Shown: positions 17,200-25,110 of the stretch, piece by piece
Position numbering within the stretch: position 1 is the first letter of the stretch
Layout of the letters: every line of letters begins with the position of its first letter
Origin: Caulobacter sp. HMWF025
GTDB lineage: Bacteria; Pseudomonadota; Alphaproteobacteria; Caulobacterales; Caulobacteraceae
Direction of reading: 5' to 3'
DNA: 32,754 bases
NCBI RefSeq assembly: GCF_003060965.1
Contig: NZ_QAII01000087.1
Location: 7,417 to 40,170, forward strand
Position numbers and translations under genes: made by a program
Notes under the pieces: generated by a model
The model's input: the letters and a program-made list of their open reading frames with translations, nothing else
What the model was told of the DNA's origin: nothing
Database searches by the model: none

Positions 17200-17225
17200 G
17201 GTCCCGAGGTCCGCAGCCCCAAACG

Positions 17226-17253
17226 AAAAGGGCCCCGCCTTGCGGCGGGGCCC
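17226..17253 (-). terminator. Strong hairpin terminator of the TonB-dependent receptor gene
   Basis: GGGCCCCGCC (17230-17239) and GGCGGGGCCC (17244-17253) form a perfect 10-bp stem with a four-base loop. On the minus strand the stem is followed by TTTT (17229-17226). It lies 25 bases past the receptor stop and also ends read-through from the convergent gene. Confidence 0.88.
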
Positions 17254-17277
17254 AGGTCGTTTCCCGAAGGACTGGAC

Positions 17278-19290
17278 TTACCAGCTCTTGGAGAGGGTCA
17301 GTTGCACGCGGCGCTCGGCATAGAGGCCGGTGGTCTGACGCTGGGCGTCCTTCAGCAGGTTCTGGCCGCTCAGGGCGACGGTGAAGCCACCGTCGAAGTT
17401 GTGAGCCACACGACCCGACAGGGTGGCAAAGCCCTTGACCTTCGACTGGGTGGTGCTGGTCCAGCTGGTGAAGTCGCTGACATAGCGAAGATGGCCGTCA
17501 ACGGTCCACGGACCCTTTTCCCAGCCGACGATCAGGTTGCCACGGCCCTTGGGGGTGCTGTGGGCAAAGTCGGTCAGGCGGATCGCCGGGTTGTAGCCGG
17601 GAGCCGGATCGTCAGAGACGTCGGTCCAGGTGTAGTCACCGCTCCAGTGCAGGCCGGTGGCATATTTGCCGGTGGCCGAAACCTCGACGCCGGACATCTT
17701 GGAGTCCCCGACATTGCGGTAGCTGAGCGCCGGATAGGTGGTGGCGGTGGGGGCAACATCCAGCTGCGAGGAGCTGAGCTGGCCCTTCACGTCCTCGGTC
17801 TTCTGGGTGAAGAGCTTGACGCCGGCCCGGCCATTGATGGCCGGCAGGCTGCGGTCATAGGTCAGTTCATAGTTGGTAACGACGGTCGGCTGCAGCTTCG
17901 GATAGCCCATGACGGCGACCGTGAAGGGGCCGACCGGGAAATAGAGCTGCAGACCGCCCAGGTCGATCAGGGTCGGGACCTGAACACCGCGGGCAGCGGT
18001 GGCCCGAACGGTATCGGCCGGGGTGGCCCGCCAGACCGCGCCAAGATTGTAGCTGGTCTCGCTGATCTCGCGATCCCACAGGGCGTTGTTGGCCATGGGG
18101 AAGCCGACCGGGAAGCTGCCCGTCCGCTCCATTGACATCTTGTCCGCGCGCGCCGCCGCCGTGACGCTGAACTGGTCGGTGACCGCCCAGTTCCACATGC
18201 CCGAGAAGGCATTGACGTCATAGCTGACCGTGCCGCCGCGCAGGGGCGCCGTGTCGATGGTGTTGTGGCGGTGCTCGAAGCCCACCCGGAAGGTGTGGCG
18301 GGCCCCGATCTTGAACAGGTCCTGGGCGCTGAGCACCGTGATCTTGTTGTCGAACACGGCCGGGAGGCCACCTGTCAGGCGGTACTTGCCGGTCAGGCTG
18401 TTCTGATAGGCCGAGAACTCCAGCGAACCGATCTTGCTCTCGGAGGCCAGCGAGACCTTGGTCGAGGAGGTCAGGTACTTGGTGGCCGAATAGTTATAGA
18501 CCGAGGTCATGCTGGAAAGGCCGACATTTGAGGTGGTGGCCTCAAAGCGCAGCTCGGTCTTGGGCGTCAGGCTGGCAATGGCGTCAACACTCAGATTGAT
18601 GCGCGACGGATCCTGGACGCCGAAGGCCGGAGCCTTGACGGTGTTTTCCCACTCGTTCTCCTCGCGGGCCCCGAACGACAGGCGGGCAGCGAGGTTGTCG
18701 CCGAGCTTGGCGGTATGGACCAGAGAGACTTCGCGCTGGCCTTCGGTGCCGACCCGGGCGGTGACGACGTTGGTGGAGTCATATTTCGGGTTGAAGGTGA
18801 TGATGTTGACCACGCCGCCGACGGCGTTGAAGCCGAACAGGGCGCTGTTGGGGCCCTTGACCACCTCGATCTGGCGGATCTCGTCCAGCTGCACCGGCAG
18901 GGTCGCCCAGGCGGTGTAGCCATAGTGGTCCAGATAGACCTGGCGGCCGTTGATCAGCACCAGCAGGCGCGGCGACATCGCCTGGTTGTAGCCGCGGACG
19001 CTGACGTCGGCGCCGGCAGCACCCCAGTTCAGCACGTCGAGGCCGGCGACGCGGCTCAGAATGGCCGGCAGGTCGCTGGCCCCCGAGCGCTTGATCTCGG
19101 CGGCCGAGATGATCTGCATGTCGACCGGGACTTCGGTCGAGCGCTGCGGAGAGCCCGTGGCCGAGGTGGTGACCGGTTCGTTGAACAGCTGTTCCATCGC
19201 GCCGTAGTCGATCGACTGGGCGGAGGCGGCGGTGGCCGAGGCCAGGATGCAGAGGCCGACCGAAGCGCCGGCGAAGAGAGTCGTTTTCAT
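17278..19290 (-). CDS. TonB-dependent outer-membrane receptor
   Basis: A 670-residue outer-membrane active transporter. Signal peptide in residues 1-24 (ending ATAASAQS). Plug domain over about 45-170 with VPVDMQIISAAEIKRSGA, a loop GYNQAMSPRLLVLINGRQVY and the signature VVKGPNSALFGFNAVGGVVNII. The rest is a barrel, ending LTLSKSW with a terminal aromatic residue. A sequence near the mature N-terminus (EQLFNEPVTT) resembles the DL(M)NEPV start of a receptor group often found beside YfiR/DUF4154 proteins. The gene upstream, 26 bases away, fits that pairing, so an operon is likely. Substrate unknown; siderophore, vitamin or oligosaccharide are all possible. AAAGAGA lies upstream of the ATG. Confidence 0.93.
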   Translation of the reverse strand: MKTTLFAGASVGLCILASATAASAQSIDYGAMEQLFNEPVTTSATGSPQRSTEVPVDMQIISAAEIKRSGASDLPAILSRVAGLDVLNWGAAGADVSVRGYNQAMSPRLLVLINGRQVYLDHYGYTAWATLPVQLDEIRQIEVVKGPNSALFGFNAVGGVVNIITFNPKYDSTNVVTARVGTEGQREVSLVHTAKLGDNLAARLSFGAREENEWENTVKAPAFGVQDPSRINLSVDAIASLTPKTELRFEATTSNVGLSSMTSVYNYSATKYLTSSTKVSLASESKIGSLEFSAYQNSLTGKYRLTGGLPAVFDNKITVLSAQDLFKIGARHTFRVGFEHRHNTIDTAPLRGGTVSYDVNAFSGMWNWAVTDQFSVTAAARADKMSMERTGSFPVGFPMANNALWDREISETSYNLGAVWRATPADTVRATAARGVQVPTLIDLGGLQLYFPVGPFTVAVMGYPKLQPTVVTNYELTYDRSLPAINGRAGVKLFTQKTEDVKGQLSSSQLDVAPTATTYPALSYRNVGDSKMSGVEVSATGKYATGLHWSGDYTWTDVSDDPAPGYNPAIRLTDFAHSTPKGRGNLIVGWEKGPWTVDGHLRYVSDFTSWTSTTQSKVKGFATLSGRVAHNFDGGFTVALSGQNLLKDAQRQTTGLYAERRVQLTLSKSW

Positions 19291-19316
19291 GGGTGTGTCT
19301 CTTTCGATGGCTGTGA

Positions 19317-19847
19317 TCAGACTTCGCGGATCATCATGCGGAAGGCGGCCTTGAAGACCGCGCCGACGGCTGCGGCAGCCGAGCGGCTGACGACGATCTC
19401 CACCTTCGGATCGGCCGAGACGCTCATGACGCAGGCCCCGCTCGTGGCACAGCCGACATCGGAGCCGATGGTTATCAGCTTCTTGGCCTTAGCCGCAGCG
19501 CCGACCGGACCGGCATTGACGCCGGTGGTGATGTAGAGGGCGGTCACGCCCGAGACGCTGGCGACGTCACCGGCTTCAACCGGCTTGCCGACCACCGTCA
19601 GCGCCCCGGCGCTCATGCCGCCGCCGATGGCGGCCATCAAGGCGTTCTTCTCGGCGACCGAGGCGGGCTTGGACGGATCGAAAACCACGCCCAGCGTGGC
19701 TTTTCCGGTCGGGCCATTTTCGAGGAAGGTGAGCGCACGGCCGGCGACCTGGAGGTCCTTGGCGGCATCGGCGTGGGCGGCGAGAGGCGTGGCTGCGAGC
19801 GTCAGGGCGCTCAGGACAAGCACGCCAGGCTTGAACTTGTTCGACAT
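19317..19847 (-). CDS. Exported YfiR/DUF4154-like protein
   Basis: A 176-residue exported protein with a clear signal peptide (residues 1-27, ending LAAHADA). The mature part begins with a helix AAKDLQVAGRALTFLE. It has a Cys pair in VGCATSGACVMSV and ends VSRSAAAAVGAVFKAAFRMMIREV (24 residues, positions 19319-19390). The C-terminal strand-then-helix pattern resembles the YfiR/DUF4154 fold, where the helix usually reads as a GL-x-isSkLL-x-LA motif, but the match is weak. It is the first gene of a two-gene unit with the receptor. By analogy it may be a periplasmic partner or regulator of receptor-linked signalling. Family assignment is tentative; it is certainly an exported protein. Confidence 0.7.
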   Translation of the reverse strand: MSNKFKPGVLVLSALTLAATPLAAHADAAKDLQVAGRALTFLENGPTGKATLGVVFDPSKPASVAEKNALMAAIGGGMSAGALTVVGKPVEAGDVASVSGVTALYITTGVNAGPVGAAAKAKKLITIGSDVGCATSGACVMSVSADPKVEIVVSRSAAAAVGAVFKAAFRMMIREV

Positions 19848-20418
19848 TCTGTTGATCCCCAGCCCGTGGTCGTTTCGGGCTTTCTGACATCAACTTCGCG
19901 TTTCGGCGGTAAACATAGAGTAACCGTATTCGGCAAAACCGCGTTTTCCATGTTTTTGCCCAAGTAAATACAAGATTAAGCACTGGTAATACCTCGACAT
20001 ACCTTCAGATTTTCACGCGGACAGATGCGCTTTGCGTCTCTAGATCGATCTATATGGAAAATTGTGCTTAGAGTTAGCGAGGCCGGATTACAGAGCCGGA
20101 AAGATCAGCGCCAGTGCATCACTGTGGTATGGCCAGACATCGCCCGGCCCTACCGGCGCTCTAGACGCGCTCAGGATCACGACAAACCCGGCGCCGGGCA
20201 TTTTGTCGCAGGGTCGAGATTTCGGCTTTCGCCCTCTCAAAGGCCGGGTTTCGAAGCCTGGGCGGGACTGACGGCACCCCGGTCGGCACCAGGGACAGGT
20301 GCCGGAGCGGCCCCCAAACCAGCGGCCAGGTGTCGTTGATCCGGGCCCGGCCGACCGCTCGGGTCGACGTGCGCCAGACTCACGCTAGGGTGAAGCGAAC
20401 CTTCGGGAGTGGACGGTC
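19848..20418. other. 571-base intergenic region without a convincing gene
   Basis: Separates the divergent receptor operon and the UDP-xylose synthase gene. The left part (about 19900-20080) is AT-rich against a GC-rich background and probably holds the receptor-operon promoter. Short open frames at 20025 and 20062 have unlikely composition and no ribosome site. I see no tRNA, riboswitch or repeat here. Confidence 0.5.
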
Positions 20419-21369
20419 ATGACGCGTATCCTGGTCACCGGCGGCGCCGGGTTTCTCGGCTCGCACCTGTGCGAGCGCCTCCTGGAGGCCGGCCACGAGG
20501 TGCTGTGCGTCGACAATTTCTATACCGGTGCCCGACGCAACGTGGCCCATCTGCTGGGCAACCCGAATTTCGAACTGATGCGGCACGACGTGACGTTCCC
20601 GCTCTTCGTCGAGGTCGACGAGATCTACAATCTCGCCTGCCCGGCTTCGCCGATCCACTACCAGCATGACCCGGTCCAGACGACCAAGACCTCGGTCCAC
20701 GGGGCGATCAACATGCTGGGCCTGGCCAAGCGCCGGCGTGCCAAGATCTTCCAGGCCTCGACCAGCGAGGTCTATGGCGACCCGGCCATTCACCCCCAGA
20801 TCGAGTCCTACTGGGGCAATGTGAATCCGATCGGGATCCGCTCCTGCTATGACGAGGGCAAGCGCTGCGCCGAGACCCTGTTCTTCGACTATCACCGCCA
20901 GAACGGCCTGCGCATCAAGGTCGCGCGCATCTTCAACACCTATGGCCCGCGCATGCACCCCAATGACGGGCGGGTGGTCTCCAACTTCGTCGTCCAGGCC
21001 CTGAAGGGCGAGCCGATCACCCTTTATGGCGAGGGGCTGCAGACCCGCTCGTTCTGCTATGTCGACGACATGGTCGAGGGCTTCATCCGGCTGATGAACA
21101 CCGGCGACAACGTCACCGGCCCGGTCAATCTGGGCAATCCCGGCGAGTTCACCATCCGGGCCCTGGCCGAGATGGTCGTGGCCCAGACCGGCTCGCGCTC
21201 GACCATCACCTACCTGCCCCTGCCGTCCGACGACCCGCGCCAGCGCCGGCCTGACATCAGCCTCGCCCGCGAGACCCTCGACGGCTGGCAGCCGACGATC
21301 GACCTTGAGCAGGGCCTTGCCCGAACCATCGCCTATTTCGACGGCCTGCTGAAAAGCGGCGCGGCCTGA
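20419..21369 (+). CDS. uxs: UDP-glucuronate decarboxylase (UDP-xylose synthase)
   Basis: A 316-residue extended SDR that oxidises and decarboxylates UDP-glucuronate to UDP-xylose using bound NAD. Seen: [15 protein letters not shown] at the N-terminus, [18 protein letters not shown] which is diagnostic for the family, STSEVYGDP, the catalytic Tyr-Lys in [31 protein letters not shown] and [19 protein letters not shown] lies upstream of ATG 20419. It consumes the product of the ugd at 3890-5197 but lies 15 kb away. It is convergent with the RTX gene, four bases apart. Identification is secure; the xylose acceptor is unknown. Confidence 0.95.
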   Translation: MTRILVTGGAGFLGSHLCERLLEAGHEVLCVDNFYTGARRNVAHLLGNPNFELMRHDVTFPLFVEVDEIYNLACPASPIHYQHDPVQTTKTSVHGAINMLGLAKRRRAKIFQASTSEVYGDPAIHPQIESYWGNVNPIGIRSCYDEGKRCAETLFFDYHRQNGLRIKVARIFNTYGPRMHPNDGRVVSNFVVQALKGEPITLYGEGLQTRSFCYVDDMVEGFIRLMNTGDNVTGPVNLGNPGEFTIRALAEMVVAQTGSRSTITYLPLPSDDPRQRRPDISLARETLDGWQPTIDLEQGLARTIAYFDGLLKSGAA

Positions 21370-21373
21370 GGCG

Positions 21374-22912
21374 TCAGGCTACCAGCAGGTCGGAGAGCGT
21401 CAGGGCCGGACGGCCGGTCAGGACGGCGATCTGCACCTGGTCGGCATTGTCGCCGCCCGTGGCGTCGAACCACAGCCCTCCCGTCGCGGTATCGTAGAGC
21501 AGGCTGGGCCGGCTATCGGTCGCTACCGGAGCCGCTCCCGCGACAAAGCCGAGGTCGGCGAGGCTGGTGACACCGAACCCGGTGCCACGTAGCTGGATCT
21601 GGTCGACCCCCGAGACGAAATCGGTGATCCGGTCCACGCCCTGGCCGGCCAGCGCGCTGTCGAAATAGAAGATGTCACTGCCACCGTTGCCGGTCAGGGT
21701 GTCGTTGCCGGCCATGCCGGCCAGCAGGTCGGCGCCGGAAGACCCGATCAGGGTGTCATTGCCGGCAGCCCCGAACACCTTCGAGCCCTGGGCATGGGCG
21801 AAGCCCTGGAAGTTGCCGGTGCCGATAAAGATCAGGGTCTCCACGGCGGACGCCGCCTTGGCACTGTTCAGGGTGGTCAGCATGCGGTCCGCCCCCTCGC
21901 CCGGGACCTCAGCCACGATGTCGTTGACGTTGTCGACAAAGTAGACGTCATCGCCCAGCCCGCCGACCATCCGGTCGGCACCGCCCCGGCCGTCGAGGGT
22001 GTCATTGCCCGTGCCGCCGGTGATCACATTGGCGAGGGCATTGCCGAAGCCCTGGAAACGGCCCGATCCCGTATAGGTCAGGTTCTCGACATTGGCTCCG
22101 ATCTGATAGGCCGAGAACGCGGTCTTGACCGTATCCAGACCCTGGTCGAGCCCCTCGATGATCACGTCGCCCAGATTGTCGACGATGTAGGTGTCATTGC
22201 CACCGAGCCCGATCAGCCGGTCAGCCCCGGCTCCGCCGTCCAGCAGGTCAACACCCGCGCCGCCGGTGATCACATTGGACAGGGCATTGCCCGTGCCCTT
22301 GAAGGCCGACAGACCCGTATAGGTCAGGACCTCGACATTGACCGGCATCACATAGGTCGGCAGGCTGACCCTGACGGTGTCATAGCCCTCGTCGAGCCCC
22401 TCAACGACATAGTCGCCGAAATTGTCGACGGTATAGAAGTCATTGCCGCCCAGACCGATCATCGTGTCGGAGCCGCCCTTGCCGTCCAGAACGTTGGCGT
22501 GCTGATTGCCCTGGAGGACCTGGCTGAACTCGTTGCCGGTCAGGTTCACGCCCGGGTCGCCGGTCATGGCCTGGACCCGTTCAACCGCGACCCCGGCCGC
22601 CAGCACATAGCTGCTTTTCACGAAAATCGTGTCGTCGAAGCTCCCCGCCGCGACCTCGACAATGACATCCAGGCTGTCGGCCCAGTACCAGTCGTCGCCG
22701 CCGCCACCGGACAGGGTGTCGCGGCCCGCCCCGCCGATCAGGACGTCAAAGCCAAGGCCGCCGTCGAGGCTGTCGTCGCCGTCGCCGCCCTCAAGTGTAT
22801 CGGCCCCGGCCCCGCCCGACAGGACATCCTTGCCGCCGGCGCCGCGAAACCAGTCATCTGCGCCGGAACCGGTCAGGGTATCGTCGCCCTCACCGCCATC
22901 GATCGTCGCCAT
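21374..22912 (-). CDS. RTX calcium-binding repeat protein, likely type I secreted
   Basis: A 512-residue acidic protein with no Cys and no N-terminal signal. The first 70 residues are tandem GGxGxDxL nonapeptides (for example GGAGADTLEGGDGDDSLDGG) that bind Ca2+ in a parallel beta-roll. Residues about 140-375 are three long repeats, each a nonapeptide block plus a VDN-x-GD-x-V-x-EG-x-D-x-G-x-DTV stretch. The C-terminus (DRITDFVSGVDQIQLRG then LSDLLVA) resembles the serralysin-type C-terminal domain with a type I secretion signal. ATG 22912 is chosen over 22957 because the added residues are basic and unlike the family. No catalytic domain is visible, so a structural, adhesive or matrix role is likely. 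No ABC exporter is in the window. Confidence 0.88.
   Translation of the reverse strand: MATIDGGEGDDTLTGSGADDWFRGAGGKDVLSGGAGADTLEGGDGDDSLDGGLGFDVLIGGAGRDTLSGGGGDDWYWADSLDVIVEVAAGSFDDTIFVKSSYVLAAGVAVERVQAMTGDPGVNLTGNEFSQVLQGNQHANVLDGKGGSDTMIGLGGNDFYTVDNFGDYVVEGLDEGYDTVRVSLPTYVMPVNVEVLTYTGLSAFKGTGNALSNVITGGAGVDLLDGGAGADRLIGLGGNDTYIVDNLGDVIIEGLDQGLDTVKTAFSAYQIGANVENLTYTGSGRFQGFGNALANVITGGTGNDTLDGRGGADRMVGGLGDDVYFVDNVNDIVAEVPGEGADRMLTTLNSAKAASAVETLIFIGTGNFQGFAHAQGSKVFGAAGNDTLIGSSGADLLAGMAGNDTLTGNGGSDIFYFDSALAGQGVDRITDFVSGVDQIQLRGTGFGVTSLADLGFVAGAAPVATDSRPSLLYDTATGGLWFDATGGDNADQVQIAVLTGRPALTLSDLLVA
21785..22500 (-). repeat. Three long internal repeats (73-82 residues each) in RTX gene
   Basis: Units start at about 22500, 22273 and 22027 (measured on the minus strand). 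Units two and three are 82 residues (246 bases) apart; unit one is 73 residues, lacking one nonapeptide. The DNA is also similar: a GCCGGTGATCACATTGG block occurs at about 22017 and 22263. The unit is one or two RTX nonapeptides plus a 55-residue beta-rich spacer. Confidence 0.75.
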
Positions 22913-23156
22913 CGGAAGCCCCCGTCGCCGCCCGCCCGGTCGGGGCAGACTCGCCACGACACCCGTCCACGGCCAGCTCTATCAAGGCCTGTGCCAGGGG
23001 TGAAGGCTACTATCGCGAGAAGAGAGAAACCGGCTCAGCCAGCCTCGCCAACCCCACGCCCTTGCCACGCCCCACAGCCGCAAACGGTCAAGCGCGGCCC
23101 GAAGCCTAGCTGGAGCTTAGGAGACACACATCGGCGAAGCGTGGCGAACAAGGTGG

Positions 23157-23201
23157 TGGTGCCGCTTAGGTGACTCGAACACCTGACCCCGTCATTACGA
23201 A
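23157..23201 (-). repeat. Displaced 3' end of tRNA-Thr(CGT), att-site copy 1
   Basis: These 45 bases match the 3' 45 bases of the tRNA at 31306-31381, including the encoded CCA end, the T arm and up to the anticodon, with a single A-to-G difference at 23191. Sequence homology stops in the anticodon loop. No 5' half is present, so this is not a functional tRNA. It marks the outer left boundary of DNA inserted into the tRNA gene. Confidence 0.9.
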
Positions 23202-23401
23202 ATCTAGTCAAGCAAAGTCGAAAAGCTCAATATTCATATCGATTTATCGTGCTTTTCGGAGCTGTCAGGTAATTGAACCCACCCACTTCCCAGACCGGCC
23301 AAAATGACTGAATCGGCCGTTCCTAAGTTATGCGCTTTGACGTGGGAAACACAAAGAATGCGACCTGCACTATACCCATATAGGGCCGCCATGAAACGCG
23401 A

Positions 23402-23617
23402 TCAGCGCAGGTCCGGCTCATAGGCGATCTTGTCGATGACCTTGCTCGCCGCGCCCCGTGTCGCATAGACGACCAGGAGGTCGCCCGCGTCTGTCGGCAC
23501 TTCAATTCGGTGCAGCTCCCAGCGCTTTTCCTTCGTCGGAGACAGCCGAAACGCCCGGCCGTTCTTGCGCATGAAGATTGCCTTCGACCCTTCCAGCGGC
23601 GTCCACTTGCAATCCAC
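23402..23617 (-). CDS. Possible 5'-truncated gene near island boundary (71 aa from GTG)
   Basis: Not recognised. From GTG 23617 the frame gives 71 residues beginning with DCKWTPLEG and ending YEPDLR. The same frame continues upstream to a stop near 23742 and reads as plausible protein: a charged helical stretch (RLDRELQEQWRARQQADRLA) but without ATG, GTG or TTG in a good position. That suggests the true N-terminus, perhaps with a signal peptide, was lost, leaving a remnant 200 bases from the att copy. A short real gene from GTG is the alternative. It reads in the same direction as the HPt gene, whose stop is 209 bases upstream. Confidence 0.4.
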   Translation of the reverse strand: MDCKWTPLEGSKAIFMRKNGRAFRLSPTKEKRWELHRIEVPTDAGDLLVVYATRGAASKVIDKIAYEPDLR

Positions 23618-23826
23618 GCCAGCCAGGAAGCGTCGCTCCAGGGCCAGCCGGTCGGCCTGTTGCCTTGCCCTCCACTGCTCCTGAAGCTCACGGTCCAGGC
23701 GGGCGCAGCGATACCCTGGCCAGGCCCTGCAGGGTCAGGCGAACAACGCAAATCCCTCAGAACTTCACACTGAAGACTGCGGAACGGTGGCTATGAGCAC
23801 ACACCGCGAGAGTGCTTGGCGAACAA

Positions 23827-24129
23827 TCATGGTTCCTCTGAGCCCAAAGCCTCGCTGATGATCCGCTCCAGTGCCGTCACAAGTTCGGAGAGCTTCTCGT
23901 CGGACACCAGCTGATCCTGGGTGAGGGCATAGTCCATATCGCCGGCCAGGGCGCTCAGCGAGGCGTGTCCGAAGCTGCCGGCTATGCCGGAGAGGCCGTG
24001 GACCAGCAGGCGCAGCGGCTCACGGCGAACGACTTCGTCCTGGTTCAAAAGCGAGCGGAGCGTAGCAATATCGTCCACGCACCTTTGCGTAAAACGAGCC
24101 CGCAGGGGCGCAAGCGGATCATTGACCAT
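23827..24129 (-). CDS. HPt (histidine phosphotransfer) domain protein
   Basis: A 100-residue single-domain protein that would carry phosphate between receivers in a multistep phosphorelay. The predicted phospho-acceptor is H44 in LLVHGLSGIAGSFG, matching the HPt pattern H-x-LKG-x-A-x3-G except that the usual Lys is Ser. The rest is helical, as expected of the four-helix bundle. Start ATG 24129 overlaps the end of the upstream receiver gene by 11 bases, so expression is coupled to it. An upstream in-frame start at 24234 would extend into that gene and is rejected. This is the only HPt in the island, so it is the likely hub between the hybrid kinase and the single receivers. Confidence 0.86.
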   Translation of the reverse strand: MVNDPLAPLRARFTQRCVDDIATLRSLLNQDEVVRREPLRLLVHGLSGIAGSFGHASLSALAGDMDYALTQDQLVSDEKLSELVTALERIISEALGSEEP

Positions 24130-24493
24130 GGCGGCCCGCAAGCGCGGCGCGAACGTCCTGAGCCAGCAGTGTCGGATCGAACGGCTTGGCAATGACGTCA
24201 AGCGCCCCCAGGTCGAGCAATCGTCGACGCTCATTGGGTAATGCCCGGGCTGTCACGAAGATGACTGGCGGACTGGCCCCGATTTCCGCGCGCAGTGTCG
24301 CAAGCACGGCGGGTCCATCCATCTTCGGCATCATCACGTCCAGCAGCACGACATCAACGGCGGCTTCGCGCAGGTGCTCCAGGGCTGCGGCACCGGAAGC
24401 CGCAGTCGTCACCCGCATCCCGGGGTCCAATTCCAGCGAAAACTGTGCGAGCTCGCGCAGGTCTCCTTCATCATCGACATAGAGAACGTTCAC
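24119..24493 (-). CDS. Single-domain response regulator (CheY/DivK-like receiver)
   Basis: A 124-residue stand-alone receiver. Seen: acidic pair D7-D8, phospho-acceptor D52 in VVLLDVMMPKMDG, T81 in VIFVTAR and K103 in VIAKPFDP; all key residues are present. There is no output domain. GTG start at 24493 overlaps the previous stop by 4 bases (GTGA), and its own stop overlaps the HPt start by 11 bases. It is clearly related to the receiver at 29806-30210, with all catalytic residues at identical positions and a shared KPFDP motif. Probably an intermediate in a phosphorelay with the HPt. Confidence 0.9.
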   Translation of the reverse strand: MNVLYVDDEGDLRELAQFSLELDPGMRVTTAASGAAALEHLREAAVDVVLLDVMMPKMDGPAVLATLRAEIGASPPVIFVTARALPNERRRLLDLGALDVIAKPFDPTLLAQDVRAALAGRHGQ

Positions 24494-24906
24494 TGAAGGA
24501 TTCCACCTCTTTGGCCGCCGAGGCCTTCGCGCGCTCGGGCAAAATCATCGAGCGTTGCGCGAACCGCTCTAGAGATTGTTCCGGGTGTTACTGGCTTTTG
24601 CAGGAACGGCACCCCTTCTATGACGCTTCCCGCAAACATGACCTGCTCGCGGCGTCGGCCTGTCAGCAAGATGAAGGGAAGCTCAAGCCCGCAAGGCAGG
24701 GCTCTGGCTCGCCGCAAAAATTCAAGGCCATCCATGACCGGCATATCGATGTCGGTTAGCACGAGGTCAAAGGTTTGGCGCGCGAGCCTACCCAGACCCT
24801 CTTCGCCGTTATAGGCGATAACTACTGAGTGACCGTCCTGTACCAACACATCGTGAATAAATTCACAGAACAGTATGTCATCGTCTAAGGTGAGGATCGT
24901 GGACAT
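24490..24906 (-). CDS. Single-domain response regulator (receiver)
   Basis: A 138-residue receiver. Seen: LDDD at 7-10, phospho-acceptor D52 in LVLTDIDMPVMDG, T82 in ILLTGRR and K104 in LQKPVTP. The last 25 residues are a short basic tail rather than a domain. Start ATG 24906; the open frame extends upstream to 25758 through another gene, which is ignored. It is the first gene of a three-gene coupled unit (receiver, receiver, HPt). It diverges from the FixJ-like regulator across a 204-base gap containing an inverted repeat. Confidence 0.9.
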   Translation of the reverse strand: MSTILTLDDDILFCEFIHDVLVQDGHSVVIAYNGEEGLGRLARQTFDLVLTDIDMPVMDGLEFLRRARALPCGLELPFILLTGRRREQVMFAGSVIEGVPFLQKPVTPGTISRAVRATLDDFARAREGLGGQRGGILQ

Positions 24907-24965
24907 AGATTGTTCTCGTGGACGGCACCACCCGCCCTCACTTGAACGACGATATATGGCCTCGC

Positions 24966-24994
24966 ACAATTGCCGGTTGTTGCTAGGTAATTGT
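24966..24994. promoter_or_regulatory. Inverted repeat in divergent promoter of receiver-HPt unit and FixJ-like gene
   Basis: ACAATTGCC (24966-24974) and GGTAATTGT (24986-24994) are reverse complements with one mismatch, separated by 11 bases, so the centres lie about two helical turns apart. It lies 60 bases upstream of the receiver start and 117 bases upstream of the FixJ-like start. A binding site for the FixJ-like regulator is a reasonable guess. Confidence 0.4.
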
Positions 24995-25110
24995 ACCGAT
25001 AGGCTCATCAAATAGCTGGTTGTATGGGCGCGTCCTGCTGGCCGCAGCCCCAAACGGAGAGATGTGGCGTGGCGCAGTGCGGCGCCCCGAAACCCTGATA
25101 GAGTAAGCGG

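Noticed and set aside
20025-20339. Short plus-strand frames in the gap before uxs
   Set aside because: Arg/Pro-rich, no ribosome site, no recognisable features.
21794-23173. 459-codon plus-strand frame
   Set aside because: Antisense to the RTX repeats; its own repeats simply mirror those of the RTX gene.
23262-23290. GGGTTCAATT-like stretch on the minus strand inside the island edge, and a shared 9-mer AGGTAATTG with 24985-24993
   Set aside because: No cloverleaf can be drawn, and a 9-base match over 2 kb may be chance.
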